Source: an uncultured Lachnospiraceae bacterium
GTDB taxonomy: Bacteria; Bacillota; Clostridia; Lachnospirales; Lachnospiraceae
DNA length: 64,000 bases
Direction: 5' to 3'
NCBI GenBank assembly: GCA_951800145.1
Contig: CATOJE010000005.1
Span: forward strand, 1 to 64,000
A program made the position numbers and the translations under genes. The stretch's first letter is position 1. The number at the start of each line of letters is the position of its first letter. This document shows, piece by piece, positions 52,534 through 61,357 of the stretch. Under the pieces are notes generated by a model. The model was not told the DNA's origin. It made no database searches and worked only from the letters and a program-made list of their open reading frames with translations.

Positions 52534-53916
52534 ATGCTTAGGAGGGAGGAGCTATTTTTGTATAAAGGGAGACAGGGGAGACCGGTTCGGATTTCTCAAT
52601 GCATGATTGTAAAAAACGAAGAGAAAAATATTGAAAAGGCGCTGTCCTGGGGAAAAGGGATTCTCTGGGAACAGATTGTGGTGGATACAGGTTCCACTGA
52701 CTGTACCGTGGAGATTGCCCAAAGGATGGGGGCAAGGGTGTATGATTTTACATGGATTGATGATTTTTCAGCAGCGAAAAATTATGCCATCCAGCAGGCG
52801 AAGGGTGACTGGATTGCCTTTTTGGATGCGGATGAATATTTTCCGGACGAGGATCGGCAGAAGCTGGTTCAGCTTTTGGCCATGCTGCAGAATCACCAGT
52901 GCGACGGGGTGATGACCCGATGGATTCATCTGAATGATCAGGGAAGCATTAAGTCGGTTGATTCCCAGATTCGCTTTTTTCGAAATGATCCGTCCCTGCG
53001 GTATCAAAAGCGGATCCATGAACATCTGGCAGCCGCAGACGGCCATGATCTCCGGATCTGGGATGCAACCGATAACCTGTCTATCTACCATCTTGGATAC
53101 ACTACAGAGGCTTTTCAGACGAAAAAGGGCAGGAACCGGAAGCTGATTCTGGAGGAGCTGGCAGAGCACCCGGATGATTATGAAATGCTGGGATACCTTG
53201 GGAATGAATACGAGGTTACCGGGGAGTGGGCGCAGGCGGAGGAGGCCTACCGGAGGGCGGTGTCCCAGATGCCGGAGAAAATGCGCGGGATATATGATGG
53301 CACTACTTCTGGATGCATGTTCCGGTTGCTGGAGCTTTTATCTGTCAAGCAGGGAATCGAGGAAGGGGAGCTTCTGGGATTTTACCAACAGGCGGTTGAT
53401 GGCTGGCCGGAGGAGGGAGATTATGATTACGTTCTGGGGGATTACTATGTGACCCTTGGGAATTATCCTTCCGGTCAACATTATTTGAGCCAGGCCTTGA
53501 AGAAATTAGAAAAATATGGTAATTTTGCCAAATCGGCAAAGCTTTTGGCTAGGCTCGGCACCGTGTACCAGCTTTTAGCCGAGTGCTGTTACCATAATGG
53601 AGACCTGGCAGAGTGCGTCCGCCTATCGGGTGCACTTTTAAAGGAGAATCCATATGAGATGAAGGCGCTTCTCCTGTTGTTGTCTGCCCTTAACAGAGAT
53701 ATGGATGCCAATGGAAAAGGACAGCAGGGTGCATTGGAGGTGGCAGCCTTTTTGGGGAAGAATTTTTATGACCTCCAGGGGTTGAAGGATCGTCTTTTTC
53801 TTTTGCGCGCCGCCATGGAAACAGGATATGGGGAGCTGGTTTCGGTGATTCGAGGCCTCTTTACACCGGGGGAGATGCAGCTGGTGGACCAGGCTATGGG
53901 GCAGAAGCCGCAGTGA
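52534..53916 (+). CDS. GT2-family glycosyltransferase with TPR-like C-terminus, paralog 3
   Basis: ATG 52534 gives 460 residues (a TTG at 52558 with GGAGGGAGGAG upstream is an alternative start). The GT-A half keeps ISQCMIVKNEEKNIEKALSW, VVDTGSTDCTVEIA, IAFLDADEYFPDED and KRIHEHL; the second half has TPR-like repeats (YEMLGYLGNEYEVTGEWAQA) and a block GDLAECVRLSGALLKENPYE shared with paralog 4. Same proposed protein glycosyltransferase role as its neighbours. It starts 46 bases after the 52035 gene. Confidence 0.93.
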   Translation: MLRREELFLYKGRQGRPVRISQCMIVKNEEKNIEKALSWGKGILWEQIVVDTGSTDCTVEIAQRMGARVYDFTWIDDFSAAKNYAIQQAKGDWIAFLDADEYFPDEDRQKLVQLLAMLQNHQCDGVMTRWIHLNDQGSIKSVDSQIRFFRNDPSLRYQKRIHEHLAAADGHDLRIWDATDNLSIYHLGYTTEAFQTKKGRNRKLILEELAEHPDDYEMLGYLGNEYEVTGEWAQAEEAYRRAVSQMPEKMRGIYDGTTSGCMFRLLELLSVKQGIEEGELLGFYQQAVDGWPEEGDYDYVLGDYYVTLGNYPSGQHYLSQALKKLEKYGNFAKSAKLLARLGTVYQLLAECCYHNGDLAECVRLSGALLKENPYEMKALLLLLSALNRDMDANGKGQQGALEVAAFLGKNFYDLQGLKDRLFLLRAAMETGYGELVSVIRGLFTPGEMQLVDQAMGQKPQ

Positions 53917-53974
53917 CAAAAAAGAGTACAAAGAGAGCACCAGGAAAATGTAGATAAGAAAACGGGGATAAGGC

Positions 53975-55390
53975 ATGGAAATTCAGAATTCAAGCAAAGT
54001 AGCACCTATTTCTCAATGTATGATTGTAAAGAATGAGGAGAAGCATATCCGTCAGGCACTTTCCTGGGGAAAGGGGATTGTGGCAGAGCAGATCGTGGTG
54101 GACACAGGATCCACTGACCGCACGGTGGAGATAGCAGAGGAGATGGGGGCGAGGGTTTATCATTTCCCATGGAATGGCGATTTTTCGGCGGCAAAGAACT
54201 TTGCCATCAGCAAGGCGGGGTGTGATTGGATCGCCTTTTTGGATGCGGATGAGTATTTTTCCCGGGAGGATGCAGAGAAGCTTCCTGATTGCATTGAGAA
54301 GCTACGGGGCAGCAGACATGAGGGGATCCTGACCAGCTGGATACATCTGAATAACGGGGGAGAGATCATGGCCATCGAGGCGCAGATCCGCCTGTTCCGC
54401 AATCAGCCGAATCTGCGGTATCAAAGAAGGATCCATGAGCAGCTGAAGGTTGACGGGATACGTCCGCCAGACCTTTGGGATGGGACGGAGATATTATCTA
54501 TCTTCCACACAGGCTACGGGGAAGCGGAGAGCCAGGCCAAGCGGGAGAGCAGGAGAAATTTGAATCTGATTCTGGCAGAACTGGAAGAGCGTCCGGATGA
54601 TTATGAGATGCTTGGATATCTGGGGAATGAGTATGAGTCCCTTCAGGAGTGGGATGAGGCGGAGAAGGTCTATGGGAAAGCCGTTGCCCGGATCCCCGAG
54701 AAGCTGCGGGGTGTTTACGATCTGAGCACCTCCGGGATTGTGTTTCGGCTTCTGGAGCTTTTGGCACTGAGACAAGGGGAGGAATTGCTGAAGGTCTATG
54801 ATTTTGCCAAGACCGGCTGGCCGGAGGAGGGGGATTTTGACTATATTTTAGGCAGATATTATGCGAACCGTGGAGACTTCCGGTCGGGGGAGAAGTATAT
54901 CCGTCAGGCGCTGGCCACATTGGAGTGCTACGGGACCGCTCTCCGGTCAAGCCTGGTTTCAACCAGGATTATGGAGATCTATGAGCTTTTAGCCATGTGC
55001 TGCTTTAATAATGGAGACTTAGCAGAATGCGTCCGGCTGACCACAGCGCTCTTAAAGGAAAATCCTTACTTAAAAAATGCAGCGCTGCTGATGGTCTCTG
55101 CATTCCGCAAGGATATGGAACGCCTGGGAAAAGGGGAGAAGGGCGCCCAGGAGGTTGCCTCTGTGCTGGGCGGGGCATTCTATGACTTCCAGGATCGGAA
55201 GGCCCGTTTGTTTGTCCTCCGGGTGGCTATGTGGGCTGGATATGAGGAATTAGTCCAGGTAATCCGGGGGCAGTTTACCCAGGAGGAATTAGAGCAGGTG
55301 GATCAGTTCTTAAGAGAATCTGAGGCAGGATCTAAGACCGAAGCCCCAGCTCCTAAGGATACTGCCCAGAGCGGCCCTCCACTGTCGTAG
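53975..55390 (+). CDS. GT2-family glycosyltransferase with TPR-like C-terminus, paralog 4
   Basis: This 471-residue paralog keeps ISQCMIVKNEEKHIRQALSW, VVDTGSTDRTVEIAEEMGAR, IAFLDADEYFSREDAE and RRIHEQL, with TPR-like YEMLGYLGNEYESLQEWDEA. It groups with paralog 3 (shared STSG.(V/M)FRLLELL and GDLAECVRL.(T/G)ALLKENPY). Its last ~30 codons overlap the 3' end of the convergent C39 protease gene by 88 bases, and the tail there (SEAGSKTEAPAPKDTAQSGP) is low-complexity, so it probably is an extension acquired by loss of an earlier stop. Confidence 0.92.
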   Translation: MEIQNSSKVAPISQCMIVKNEEKHIRQALSWGKGIVAEQIVVDTGSTDRTVEIAEEMGARVYHFPWNGDFSAAKNFAISKAGCDWIAFLDADEYFSREDAEKLPDCIEKLRGSRHEGILTSWIHLNNGGEIMAIEAQIRLFRNQPNLRYQRRIHEQLKVDGIRPPDLWDGTEILSIFHTGYGEAESQAKRESRRNLNLILAELEERPDDYEMLGYLGNEYESLQEWDEAEKVYGKAVARIPEKLRGVYDLSTSGIVFRLLELLALRQGEELLKVYDFAKTGWPEEGDFDYILGRYYANRGDFRSGEKYIRQALATLECYGTALRSSLVSTRIMEIYELLAMCCFNNGDLAECVRLTTALLKENPYLKNAALLMVSAFRKDMERLGKGEKGAQEVASVLGGAFYDFQDRKARLFVLRVAMWAGYEELVQVIRGQFTQEELEQVDQFLRESEAGSKTEAPAPKDTAQSGPPLS

Positions 55391-56331
55391 CTTCTTTTTA
55401 GCTCATCCATCAGCTGCTGCAGATCCCACTCTTTCGTGCTGTTTTCATAGTTCGCCGGGTCGGCGATGTAAACATTTCCGGAGCTGGTGAGCTGAGCAAT
55501 GATAATAAAATGTCCATTATCGGTCAAGGTTCCTTTTCCCATAAGGGCAACCAGGATGTGGTTGCTGTCAAGAAGCCGGGCGGCATTCTCCGGAGTGCGA
55601 TCTGTAACACTTTCCACCTGGAGCCCGAAGGCAGTGAGGCTTTTGGGGATTAAATCGTGATAGGAGCCTCCGCCGGCGGCAAAGCAGCCATTGGCAGCAG
55701 ACCAGTCCGCCATTTCGATGGGGGTTACACCGATATTACCAAAGCTATTGACAATCATGGCAACACAGACCGGCCCGCAGCCATATTTACTTAAGGGGTC
55801 AGAGCCGCCGTAGAGATAGGATTTCCAGCGGAGATCTCCCTGGTTGTAGTACAGCATAGGACCGATGGCAGTATCCAGAAAGCAGGAGTAAATGGAATCC
55901 TCCTGCTCAGGAAAGACTGGTTCAGCAGTAAAGTCGGCCACATCTCCCAGAACCGTGGTAAGGGGGATGGGGGCAGGAGAGTCCGGCGGCGCTGAGGCCA
56001 GGGGGGAGGTGTCATCCTCTATGTTCCCGTCAGTCAGCTCCTCTTTTGGGAAAAGGTGATCCCGACCCCATTCCTGTACACGAGTAAAGGCAGAGGAAGC
56101 AAGGTTTTGAACATCTGCCAGGGAAAAGGGATGGAAATAAAACAGCAGGCTGAAAAAGATGGCAAGGGAGGCAGCGACGATGCTGCTGATAACCAGCCAT
56201 TCCAAAGCGCTCTTTCTGGGGCGCTTTTTTTTAGGGGAATTCAAAACCCGAAAAGCGGAGCCCCGCTTTCCGGGTTTTTTAGCGGAATGAGAGGTTGGTT
56301 TTAATGGAGGTAAGCTTTGCTTTCCTGGCAT
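55303..56331 (-). CDS. Membrane-anchored C39-like cysteine peptidase
   Basis: The 342-residue protein has a basic cytosolic N-terminus, one membrane helix (LEWLVISSIVAASLAIFFSL, residues ~44-66), a linker rich in Pro/Ser/Asp, and an extracellular C39_2-type papain-fold domain (residues ~160-325): YYNQGDLRWKSYLYGG, nucleophile Cys in YGCGPVCVAMIVNS, His in GHFIIIAQ, and Asp in VYIADPAN. Such domains cut Gly-Gly-type leader peptides or cell-wall peptides. The gene starts 6 bases after cheB ends and probably belongs to the che transcript. Overlap with paralog 4 is convergent. Confidence 0.85.
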   Translation of the reverse strand: MPGKQSLPPLKPTSHSAKKPGKRGSAFRVLNSPKKKRPRKSALEWLVISSIVAASLAIFFSLLFYFHPFSLADVQNLASSAFTRVQEWGRDHLFPKEELTDGNIEDDTSPLASAPPDSPAPIPLTTVLGDVADFTAEPVFPEQEDSIYSCFLDTAIGPMLYYNQGDLRWKSYLYGGSDPLSKYGCGPVCVAMIVNSFGNIGVTPIEMADWSAANGCFAAGGGSYHDLIPKSLTAFGLQVESVTDRTPENAARLLDSNHILVALMGKGTLTDNGHFIIIAQLTSSGNVYIADPANYENSTKEWDLQQLMDELKRSYDSGGPLWAVSLGAGASVLDPASDSLKN

Positions 56332-56337
56332 ATCAAC

Positions 56338-57540
56338 TTATCCTTTCGCGAGATGGCCCATAACTGCCTGAGCGATGGAGCCAAGGGGAGACTGCTGGCA
56401 TACAGCGCCGATCTTATAAGCCTCCATAGGCATTCCGTAAACAACACAGGTATCACGGTCCTGGCCGATGGTGTAGGCGCCTGCCTTGCGCATCCGCAGC
56501 ATACCGGCAGCGCCGTCCGCACCCATTCCAGTGAGGATAACGCCGATGGCATGACTTTTGGCGTGCATGGCCACCGAGTCGAAAAGCACATCCACCGATG
56601 GCCGGTGGCCGCTGACCTTCGCCTCGTCGGTGCAGCTGACTGCATAGCCGGATCCCATGCGGACGATCCGCATCTGCAGGCCGCCGGGAGCCAGGAGAAT
56701 CAGACCAGGCTGAACCTTATCCCCATGGGCCGCTTCCTTCACCTCCAGCTTGCAGATTCGATTCAGACGCTCTGCATACATAGCAGTAAAGCCTGGAGGC
56801 ATGTGCTGCGTGATGACGATCCCCGGCATCCTGGCAGGAAACTGCCGTACTACCTCCAGAATCGCCTCGGTCCCCCCAGTGGAAGCGCCGATGGCGATCA
56901 CGTCAATCCCCGGATAGGGGGAGGGCATAGATACGGTCCGCTTGGAAGGCAGCTGAGCATTCTGGCCGGCTGTAGAAGCAGCCGGGCCGGGAGCCGCGCT
57001 GCGGCCGAAGACAGAGGGAGCCTGGGAGACAGGAGTGCGAAGAGCCTGTCCGCCGCCAGCCCCGCCTAATCCGGAGGCTGGCTTCGTCCCTGAAGGGGAG
57101 GCCTGGCCGGTGATGGAGGCCACGGTCACTGTCCTGGAGGGAAGCCGCACCTTCGCATTAGCGCCCACGGAAAGCTTTGTCTTCAAGGTAGTGAGAAACG
57201 CTTCCCGTCCGCCGTCCTGCTCATTAGGCTTCCGGACAAAATCCACTGCGCCGGCAGCCAATGCGTCGAATACACGTACGTTCAGGGAAGATACCAGAAT
57301 CACCGGGATGGGGTGGGTGGGAAGAACCTCCCGCAGAAAGTCCAGGCCGCTCATCCCCGGCATCTCGATATCCAGGGTTATGATATCCGGTTTTAAGATC
57401 GGAAGTTTATTTTTCGCGTCCAGAGCATTGATGGCATATCCCACTACCTCAAACCGGGGATCTGAACCCAGGCTCTGGACCAGCCAGCTACGGAACAGGA
57501 CAGAATCGTCCACAACCATCAGACGGATTTTCTGATTCAT
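56338..57540 (-). CDS. cheB: Chemotaxis response regulator protein-glutamate methylesterase CheB
   Basis: The 400-residue protein removes methyl groups from, and deamidates, chemoreceptors. The receiver domain has MVVDDSVLFRSWLV and phospho-acceptor Asp57 (ITLDIEMPGMSG). A 60-residue Ala/Pro/Ser linker leads to the esterase domain with the catalytic triad: Ser in IGASTGGTEAI, His in ITQHMPPGFT and Asp in GMGADGAAGM. The cheR-cheB gap of 93 bases holds a hairpin CAGCGCAG-CAG-CTGCGCTG (57587-57605). GAAGG serves the start. Confidence 0.97.
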   Translation of the reverse strand: MNQKIRLMVVDDSVLFRSWLVQSLGSDPRFEVVGYAINALDAKNKLPILKPDIITLDIEMPGMSGLDFLREVLPTHPIPVILVSSLNVRVFDALAAGAVDFVRKPNEQDGGREAFLTTLKTKLSVGANAKVRLPSRTVTVASITGQASPSGTKPASGLGGAGGGQALRTPVSQAPSVFGRSAAPGPAASTAGQNAQLPSKRTVSMPSPYPGIDVIAIGASTGGTEAILEVVRQFPARMPGIVITQHMPPGFTAMYAERLNRICKLEVKEAAHGDKVQPGLILLAPGGLQMRIVRMGSGYAVSCTDEAKVSGHRPSVDVLFDSVAMHAKSHAIGVILTGMGADGAAGMLRMRKAGAYTIGQDRDTCVVYGMPMEAYKIGAVCQQSPLGSIAQAVMGHLAKG

Positions 57541-57633
57541 AGAGCAACCTTCTTTCTTATGATTTCCGGTAACGATCCGGCAAGGCCAGCGCAGCAGCTG
57601 CGCTGACCGTAAGGGAATCCAGCCATAAAACCG

Positions 57634-58446
57634 TTACGATTTCCGATAAATCGCCGGCTGCACATATTTATAAGGGCAGGTGGTTTTTGTAAGGCCCTCG
57701 GAGTGACCGATGAAAAGATGGCCGCCGGGAACCGTAGCATTATAGAAGCGGCGCACCAGGGCATCCTTTGTAGTTTGATCGAAATAGATCATCACATTAC
57801 GGCAGAAGATCAAGTCAAACTTTTTCTTAAAGGTAATGGAGTCCATCAGGTTAAAGGTGCGGAAGATTACATTCTGCTTGATGGCCGGCGCGACGGTATA
57901 GCGGTCCGGGCCCTCCTTCACAAAATATTTCTTCTGCCAGGCCGGGGGCAGAGCTGCTGTGCTCTCCTCACTATAAACAGCCGTGATGGCACTGTCCAGG
58001 ATCCTCTGGGAAATGTCTGTGGCAAGGATCCGGGTATCCCATTGATTCGCCTGAGGACCGAAAAACTCCTTTAAATACATGGAGATGGTATAGGGCTCCT
58101 CACCGGAGGAGCAGCCGGCGCTCCAGATAGAAAGCACCTTATCCCTGGCGTGCTTTTTCTGCAGGTCAGGGAGTATCACATCCCAGAGATATTTAAAGTG
58201 AGCCTCCTCCCGGAGAAAGTAAGTATAATTGGTGGTAAGCTTATTCAGCATTGCCGTGACCATCTCCGGATCACGGCCGGATAAAATGTGATCCACATAG
58301 GTGGAAAAATCCTTAAAGCCCTGGGCGGAAAGCGTGTTGGAAAGGCGGCTGACGATGAGCTGCTTTTTCTTACTTAAGTCGATTCCGTAGTGCTGCTTAA
58401 TATATCCGTAAAGACGTTGAAAATCATGTTCAGTTAATGTCAGCAT
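57634..58446 (-). CDS. cheR: Chemotaxis protein methyltransferase CheR
   Basis: ATG at plus 58446 (MLTLTEHDFQRLYGYIKQHY) follows GAGGTAATTTC; an upstream in-frame ATG would overlap cheW. The 270-residue enzyme methylates receptor glutamates with SAM. The helical N-domain is followed by the Rossmann domain with SIWSAGCSSGEEPYTISM (SAM loop), ILATDISQRILDSA and DLIFCRNVMIYFD, and a late GGHLFIGHSEGL. It lies 25 bases after cheW. Confidence 0.97.
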   Translation of the reverse strand: MLTLTEHDFQRLYGYIKQHYGIDLSKKKQLIVSRLSNTLSAQGFKDFSTYVDHILSGRDPEMVTAMLNKLTTNYTYFLREEAHFKYLWDVILPDLQKKHARDKVLSIWSAGCSSGEEPYTISMYLKEFFGPQANQWDTRILATDISQRILDSAITAVYSEESTAALPPAWQKKYFVKEGPDRYTVAPAIKQNVIFRTFNLMDSITFKKKFDLIFCRNVMIYFDQTTKDALVRRFYNATVPGGHLFIGHSEGLTKTTCPYKYVQPAIYRKS

Positions 58447-58471
58447 CGAAATTACCTCGGTTATTTCACAA

Positions 58472-58957
58472 TTAGAACTGCGGACTGGATAGGGCCTGAC
58501 AGTCGATGGACATAAAGACACTTCCGTCCTCCATGGTTACCATGCCGTCCAGAAGCTTCTGCTGGTTCTTTAACGGTATGGGGCGGACATTGGATAGGTC
58601 GATGTCGATCACCTGGCGGACAGAATCTACAATGATTCCCAGAGAAATGGAATCAATATCCAGCACGATGATGCAGGTATTGCTGCTGAACTCCGAGCCC
58701 TCCTTGCCCATGCGCAGCTGAATATCCACTACGGGAAGGATCTGGCCTCTCAGATTAATGATGCCCTTGATAAAAGGAGGCATCAGCGGGAGAGTGGTAA
58801 TGGTGTGATTGTTTATAATCTCAATCACATGCTTGGTACTGATATATAGAATGAGCCCTCCGGATTCGAAGGTGAGGCAGCGCTCGATGGTAGAAGCTTC
58901 CTCTGTGTCAGACAGCTCCGGATCCAGAACTTCCTGATTATTCATTGGTTCAGACAT
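58472..58957 (-). CDS. cheW: Chemotaxis adaptor CheW
   Basis: From ATG at plus 58957 (MSEPMNNQEVLDPELSDTEE) preceded by GGGAGGAA the protein has 161 residues. After an acidic N-terminus of ~30 residues comes the CheW SH3-like domain: CLTFESGGLILYIST, MPPFIKGIINLRGQILPVVD and GIIVDSVRQVIDI. It couples CheA to receptors. It starts 16 bases after cheA ends. Confidence 0.97.
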   Translation of the reverse strand: MSEPMNNQEVLDPELSDTEEASTIERCLTFESGGLILYISTKHVIEIINNHTITTLPLMPPFIKGIINLRGQILPVVDIQLRMGKEGSEFSSNTCIIVLDIDSISLGIIVDSVRQVIDIDLSNVRPIPLKNQQKLLDGMVTMEDGSVFMSIDCQALSSPQF

Positions 58958-58973
58958 GATTGGTTCCTCCCTT

Positions 58974-61100
58974 CTATTTGTTTTCCAAGGCTGCCATGTG
59001 AAGGCTCTGGATATCCAGAATAATGCTGATATTTCCATCGCCCAGGATGGTACAGCCGGAAATGCCGTAATCCTTCAGGTCAAAGTAGTTTAAGAAAGCG
59101 GGAAGGGGCTTCACCACCACCTGCTGTTCTCCGATCAGCTCATCCACAAAGAGGCAGAAGGAGCGGTCGCTGGTCTCCACCCAGAGTAAAATTCCTTCCT
59201 CCAGGCTGGTGACATCAGTGTCAATGTTGTAGAACTGGTGAAGCCGTACCACCGGATAGAAGATACCCATCCGTTCCACGATCTCACAATTATTCTCATC
59301 CCGGATGATCTCATCCGTGGTGATCTTAAAGGACTGGCGGATATTGGCAATGGGGATGGTAAAGATAGACTTGCCCACCGTCACCTTCATACCGTCTACA
59401 ATGGCTAAGGTCAAGGGGATCTTCATGGTAAAGGTAGTTCCCTTGCCCTCCTCGCTGGAGAGGGATACCACGCCGCCTACCGCCTCTACGTTCTTCTTTA
59501 CTACGTCCATGCCCACACCACGGCCGGAAAACTCCGTAACCGTCTGATTCGTGGAGAAGCCAGGCAGCATAACCAGGCTTAAGGCTTCCTTTCTGGAGTA
59601 CTCGCTCTCCGGCTTGGTGAGGAGTCCCTTGTCTCTGGCCTTTGCCAGAAGCTTTTCCGGATTCATGCCCTTTCCGTCGTCGGCAATGGAGATCACCACC
59701 TCGCTGCTGGTATGGGAGGCGGAGAGGATAATCTCGCCCTGGGAGGGCTTTCCGGCCTGGATACGCTCATCTGCCGTGTCCTCGATTCCATGGTCCATGG
59801 CATTGCGGACCATGTGCATGATGGGATCCTGAATGCTGTCTACGATGGTCTTATCCACCTCTGTGTCCTCGCCAATCAGGGTGAGGCGCACATCCTTCCC
59901 TAATTTCTGCTTCATATCCCGGACGATCCGGCTCATCTTCTGGAACACGCCGGAGATGGGAACCATCCGCAGGGACATGGAGATATCCTGCAGATCATCC
60001 GTAAGCTTTCTCAGCTGGCGGGCGGACTTCATGAAATTATCATAGGCGTCCCGGCTCAGCTGGTTTAACTCCGGAGCCGAGGTAACCATGGACTCAGTGA
60101 TAACGATCTCGCCCACCAGATTCTGGAGACTGTCCAGCTTCATCAGGCTGACGCTGATTAAGTTCTGCTTCACCGGTCCCTGGCCCTGAGCCTGGTTCTG
60201 CTTGGCAGGAGCCTTGGACTTGGGAGCCGGCTTGGCATCAGGAACCGCCGGCTGTGCAGCAGCCGCTGAGGGCTGGCTCTCCTGAGGGGGAGCCGCTGCT
60301 TCCGGCTCTTCTTCCGGCAGTTCAACCAGCTCATAGGAACGGATGTGATTCTGGGTCCGGAGGAGATCCCCTGCCTTTTGGGCGGTTTCCATGGATTCAA
60401 AGGCCATGTAAAAGCCATTCTCAATAATAGAGGCACAGGAATCGGGATTACTTTCCATATTTTCCGGATAATACCGGAACTCCAGCTCGCATTCCTTCAG
60501 GGAATTGACAATCATAAATGCCCGCAGGTTCTCCATCCCCACGCCTTCGTCCAGGAATACATGGATAAAGCATGTGGCATTCTTGTCATCGGGGAGATCC
60601 TCGGGAAGGGAAGAGCTGCCGGCCGGCTCTGTCTGGCTTTTTTGCGCTCCACCGGCTGCCGGCTGGGGGGAGGGCTCCTCCTGTGCCGCACCGCTGATCT
60701 TCTTTAAGAAGCTGTTGATCTCAGCTGCAAAGGAATCCAGATCCGTGTCCAGGGGCACGCCGTTCTCCACCTTTTCCACCTGTCCGCGAAGGCAGTCCTC
60801 TGAACGGAACATCAGGTTAAAAAGCTCCTTCTTGTGCTGTGGATCCAGAGAGTCGATCCCCTTGTCCCGAATATAATAGAACAAATCCTCGATATGATGC
60901 GCAATGCTCGAAAGGGAGCCGAATTCCATCATAGCCGAGGATCCCTTGATCGTGTGCATGATGCGGAAAATCTCATTCACATCTTCCGGGGAAAAGTCAC
61001 CCAGCTTCTCGTCCTTCATCAGCATCTCATCCAGATTGTCCAAAAGGGAGTTTGTTTCAAAGAGGTATGTATCCAGCATACTTTCCATACCATTATCCAT
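58974..61100 (-). CDS. cheA: Chemotaxis histidine kinase CheA
   Basis: The ATG at plus 61100 (MDNGMESMLDTYLFETNSLL) gives 708 residues; the frame is open further up but without a binding site, whereas AGGTGG lies 10 bases before this ATG. Domains in order: P1 Hpt with His49 in IMHTIKGSSAMME; a P2-like domain (residues ~180-270); an Ala/Pro/Gln-rich linker; P3 dimer helices (SLQNLVGEIVITESMV); P4 kinase (MVRNAMDHGIED, ISIADDGKGMNP, SGRGVGMDVVKKNV); P5 CheW-like domain. First gene of the che operon, with a SigD promoter upstream. Confidence 0.97.
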   Translation of the reverse strand: MDNGMESMLDTYLFETNSLLDNLDEMLMKDEKLGDFSPEDVNEIFRIMHTIKGSSAMMEFGSLSSIAHHIEDLFYYIRDKGIDSLDPQHKKELFNLMFRSEDCLRGQVEKVENGVPLDTDLDSFAAEINSFLKKISGAAQEEPSPQPAAGGAQKSQTEPAGSSSLPEDLPDDKNATCFIHVFLDEGVGMENLRAFMIVNSLKECELEFRYYPENMESNPDSCASIIENGFYMAFESMETAQKAGDLLRTQNHIRSYELVELPEEEPEAAAPPQESQPSAAAAQPAVPDAKPAPKSKAPAKQNQAQGQGPVKQNLISVSLMKLDSLQNLVGEIVITESMVTSAPELNQLSRDAYDNFMKSARQLRKLTDDLQDISMSLRMVPISGVFQKMSRIVRDMKQKLGKDVRLTLIGEDTEVDKTIVDSIQDPIMHMVRNAMDHGIEDTADERIQAGKPSQGEIILSASHTSSEVVISIADDGKGMNPEKLLAKARDKGLLTKPESEYSRKEALSLVMLPGFSTNQTVTEFSGRGVGMDVVKKNVEAVGGVVSLSSEEGKGTTFTMKIPLTLAIVDGMKVTVGKSIFTIPIANIRQSFKITTDEIIRDENNCEIVERMGIFYPVVRLHQFYNIDTDVTSLEEGILLWVETSDRSFCLFVDELIGEQQVVVKPLPAFLNYFDLKDYGISGCTILGDGNISIILDIQSLHMAALENK

Positions 61101-61188
61101 TCCATTACACCACCTATCTCTTTTGATATCGCATGAAAATGAAACAGTCCGCCCTGTGAATGGCGACAGACATAACATACTTCCTTGT

Positions 61189-61215
61189 TTATCGGCGAAA
61201 ATTCAAAATAGTTAA
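61189..61215 (-). promoter_or_regulatory. SigD (sigma-28) promoter of the cheA-W-R-B operon
   Basis: On the minus strand TTAA (plus 61212-61215), 15 bases, GCCGATAA (plus 61189-61196), seven of eight matching. It lies ~90 bases before the cheA ATG and diverges from the receptor genes. Confidence 0.85.
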
Positions 61216-61254
61216 GGGGCGAAAAAAAATCACAAATATTTTTTTGCGATTGTA

Positions 61255-61281
61255 TTATTTATTTAAAAAATATGCCGAGAT
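61255..61281 (+). promoter_or_regulatory. Possible SigD promoter of chemoreceptor 1
   Basis: GCCGAGAT (61274-61281) matches GCCGATAT at seven of eight; 15 bases upstream is TTAT, a weak -35. About 75 bases before the receptor ATG. Confidence 0.5.
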
Positions 61282-61357
61282 ACTTATAGAGTGTTTATTA
61301 AGCCTTCCGAAGATTTCGGAAAACGCAAAAGAAGGTTCAGCGAGGAGGAGCGTTATA

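Noticed and set aside
61156-61170. CTGTGAATGGC near the che promoter as a fourth family B repeat
   Set aside because: Only 11 bases match and the palindromic core is missing.
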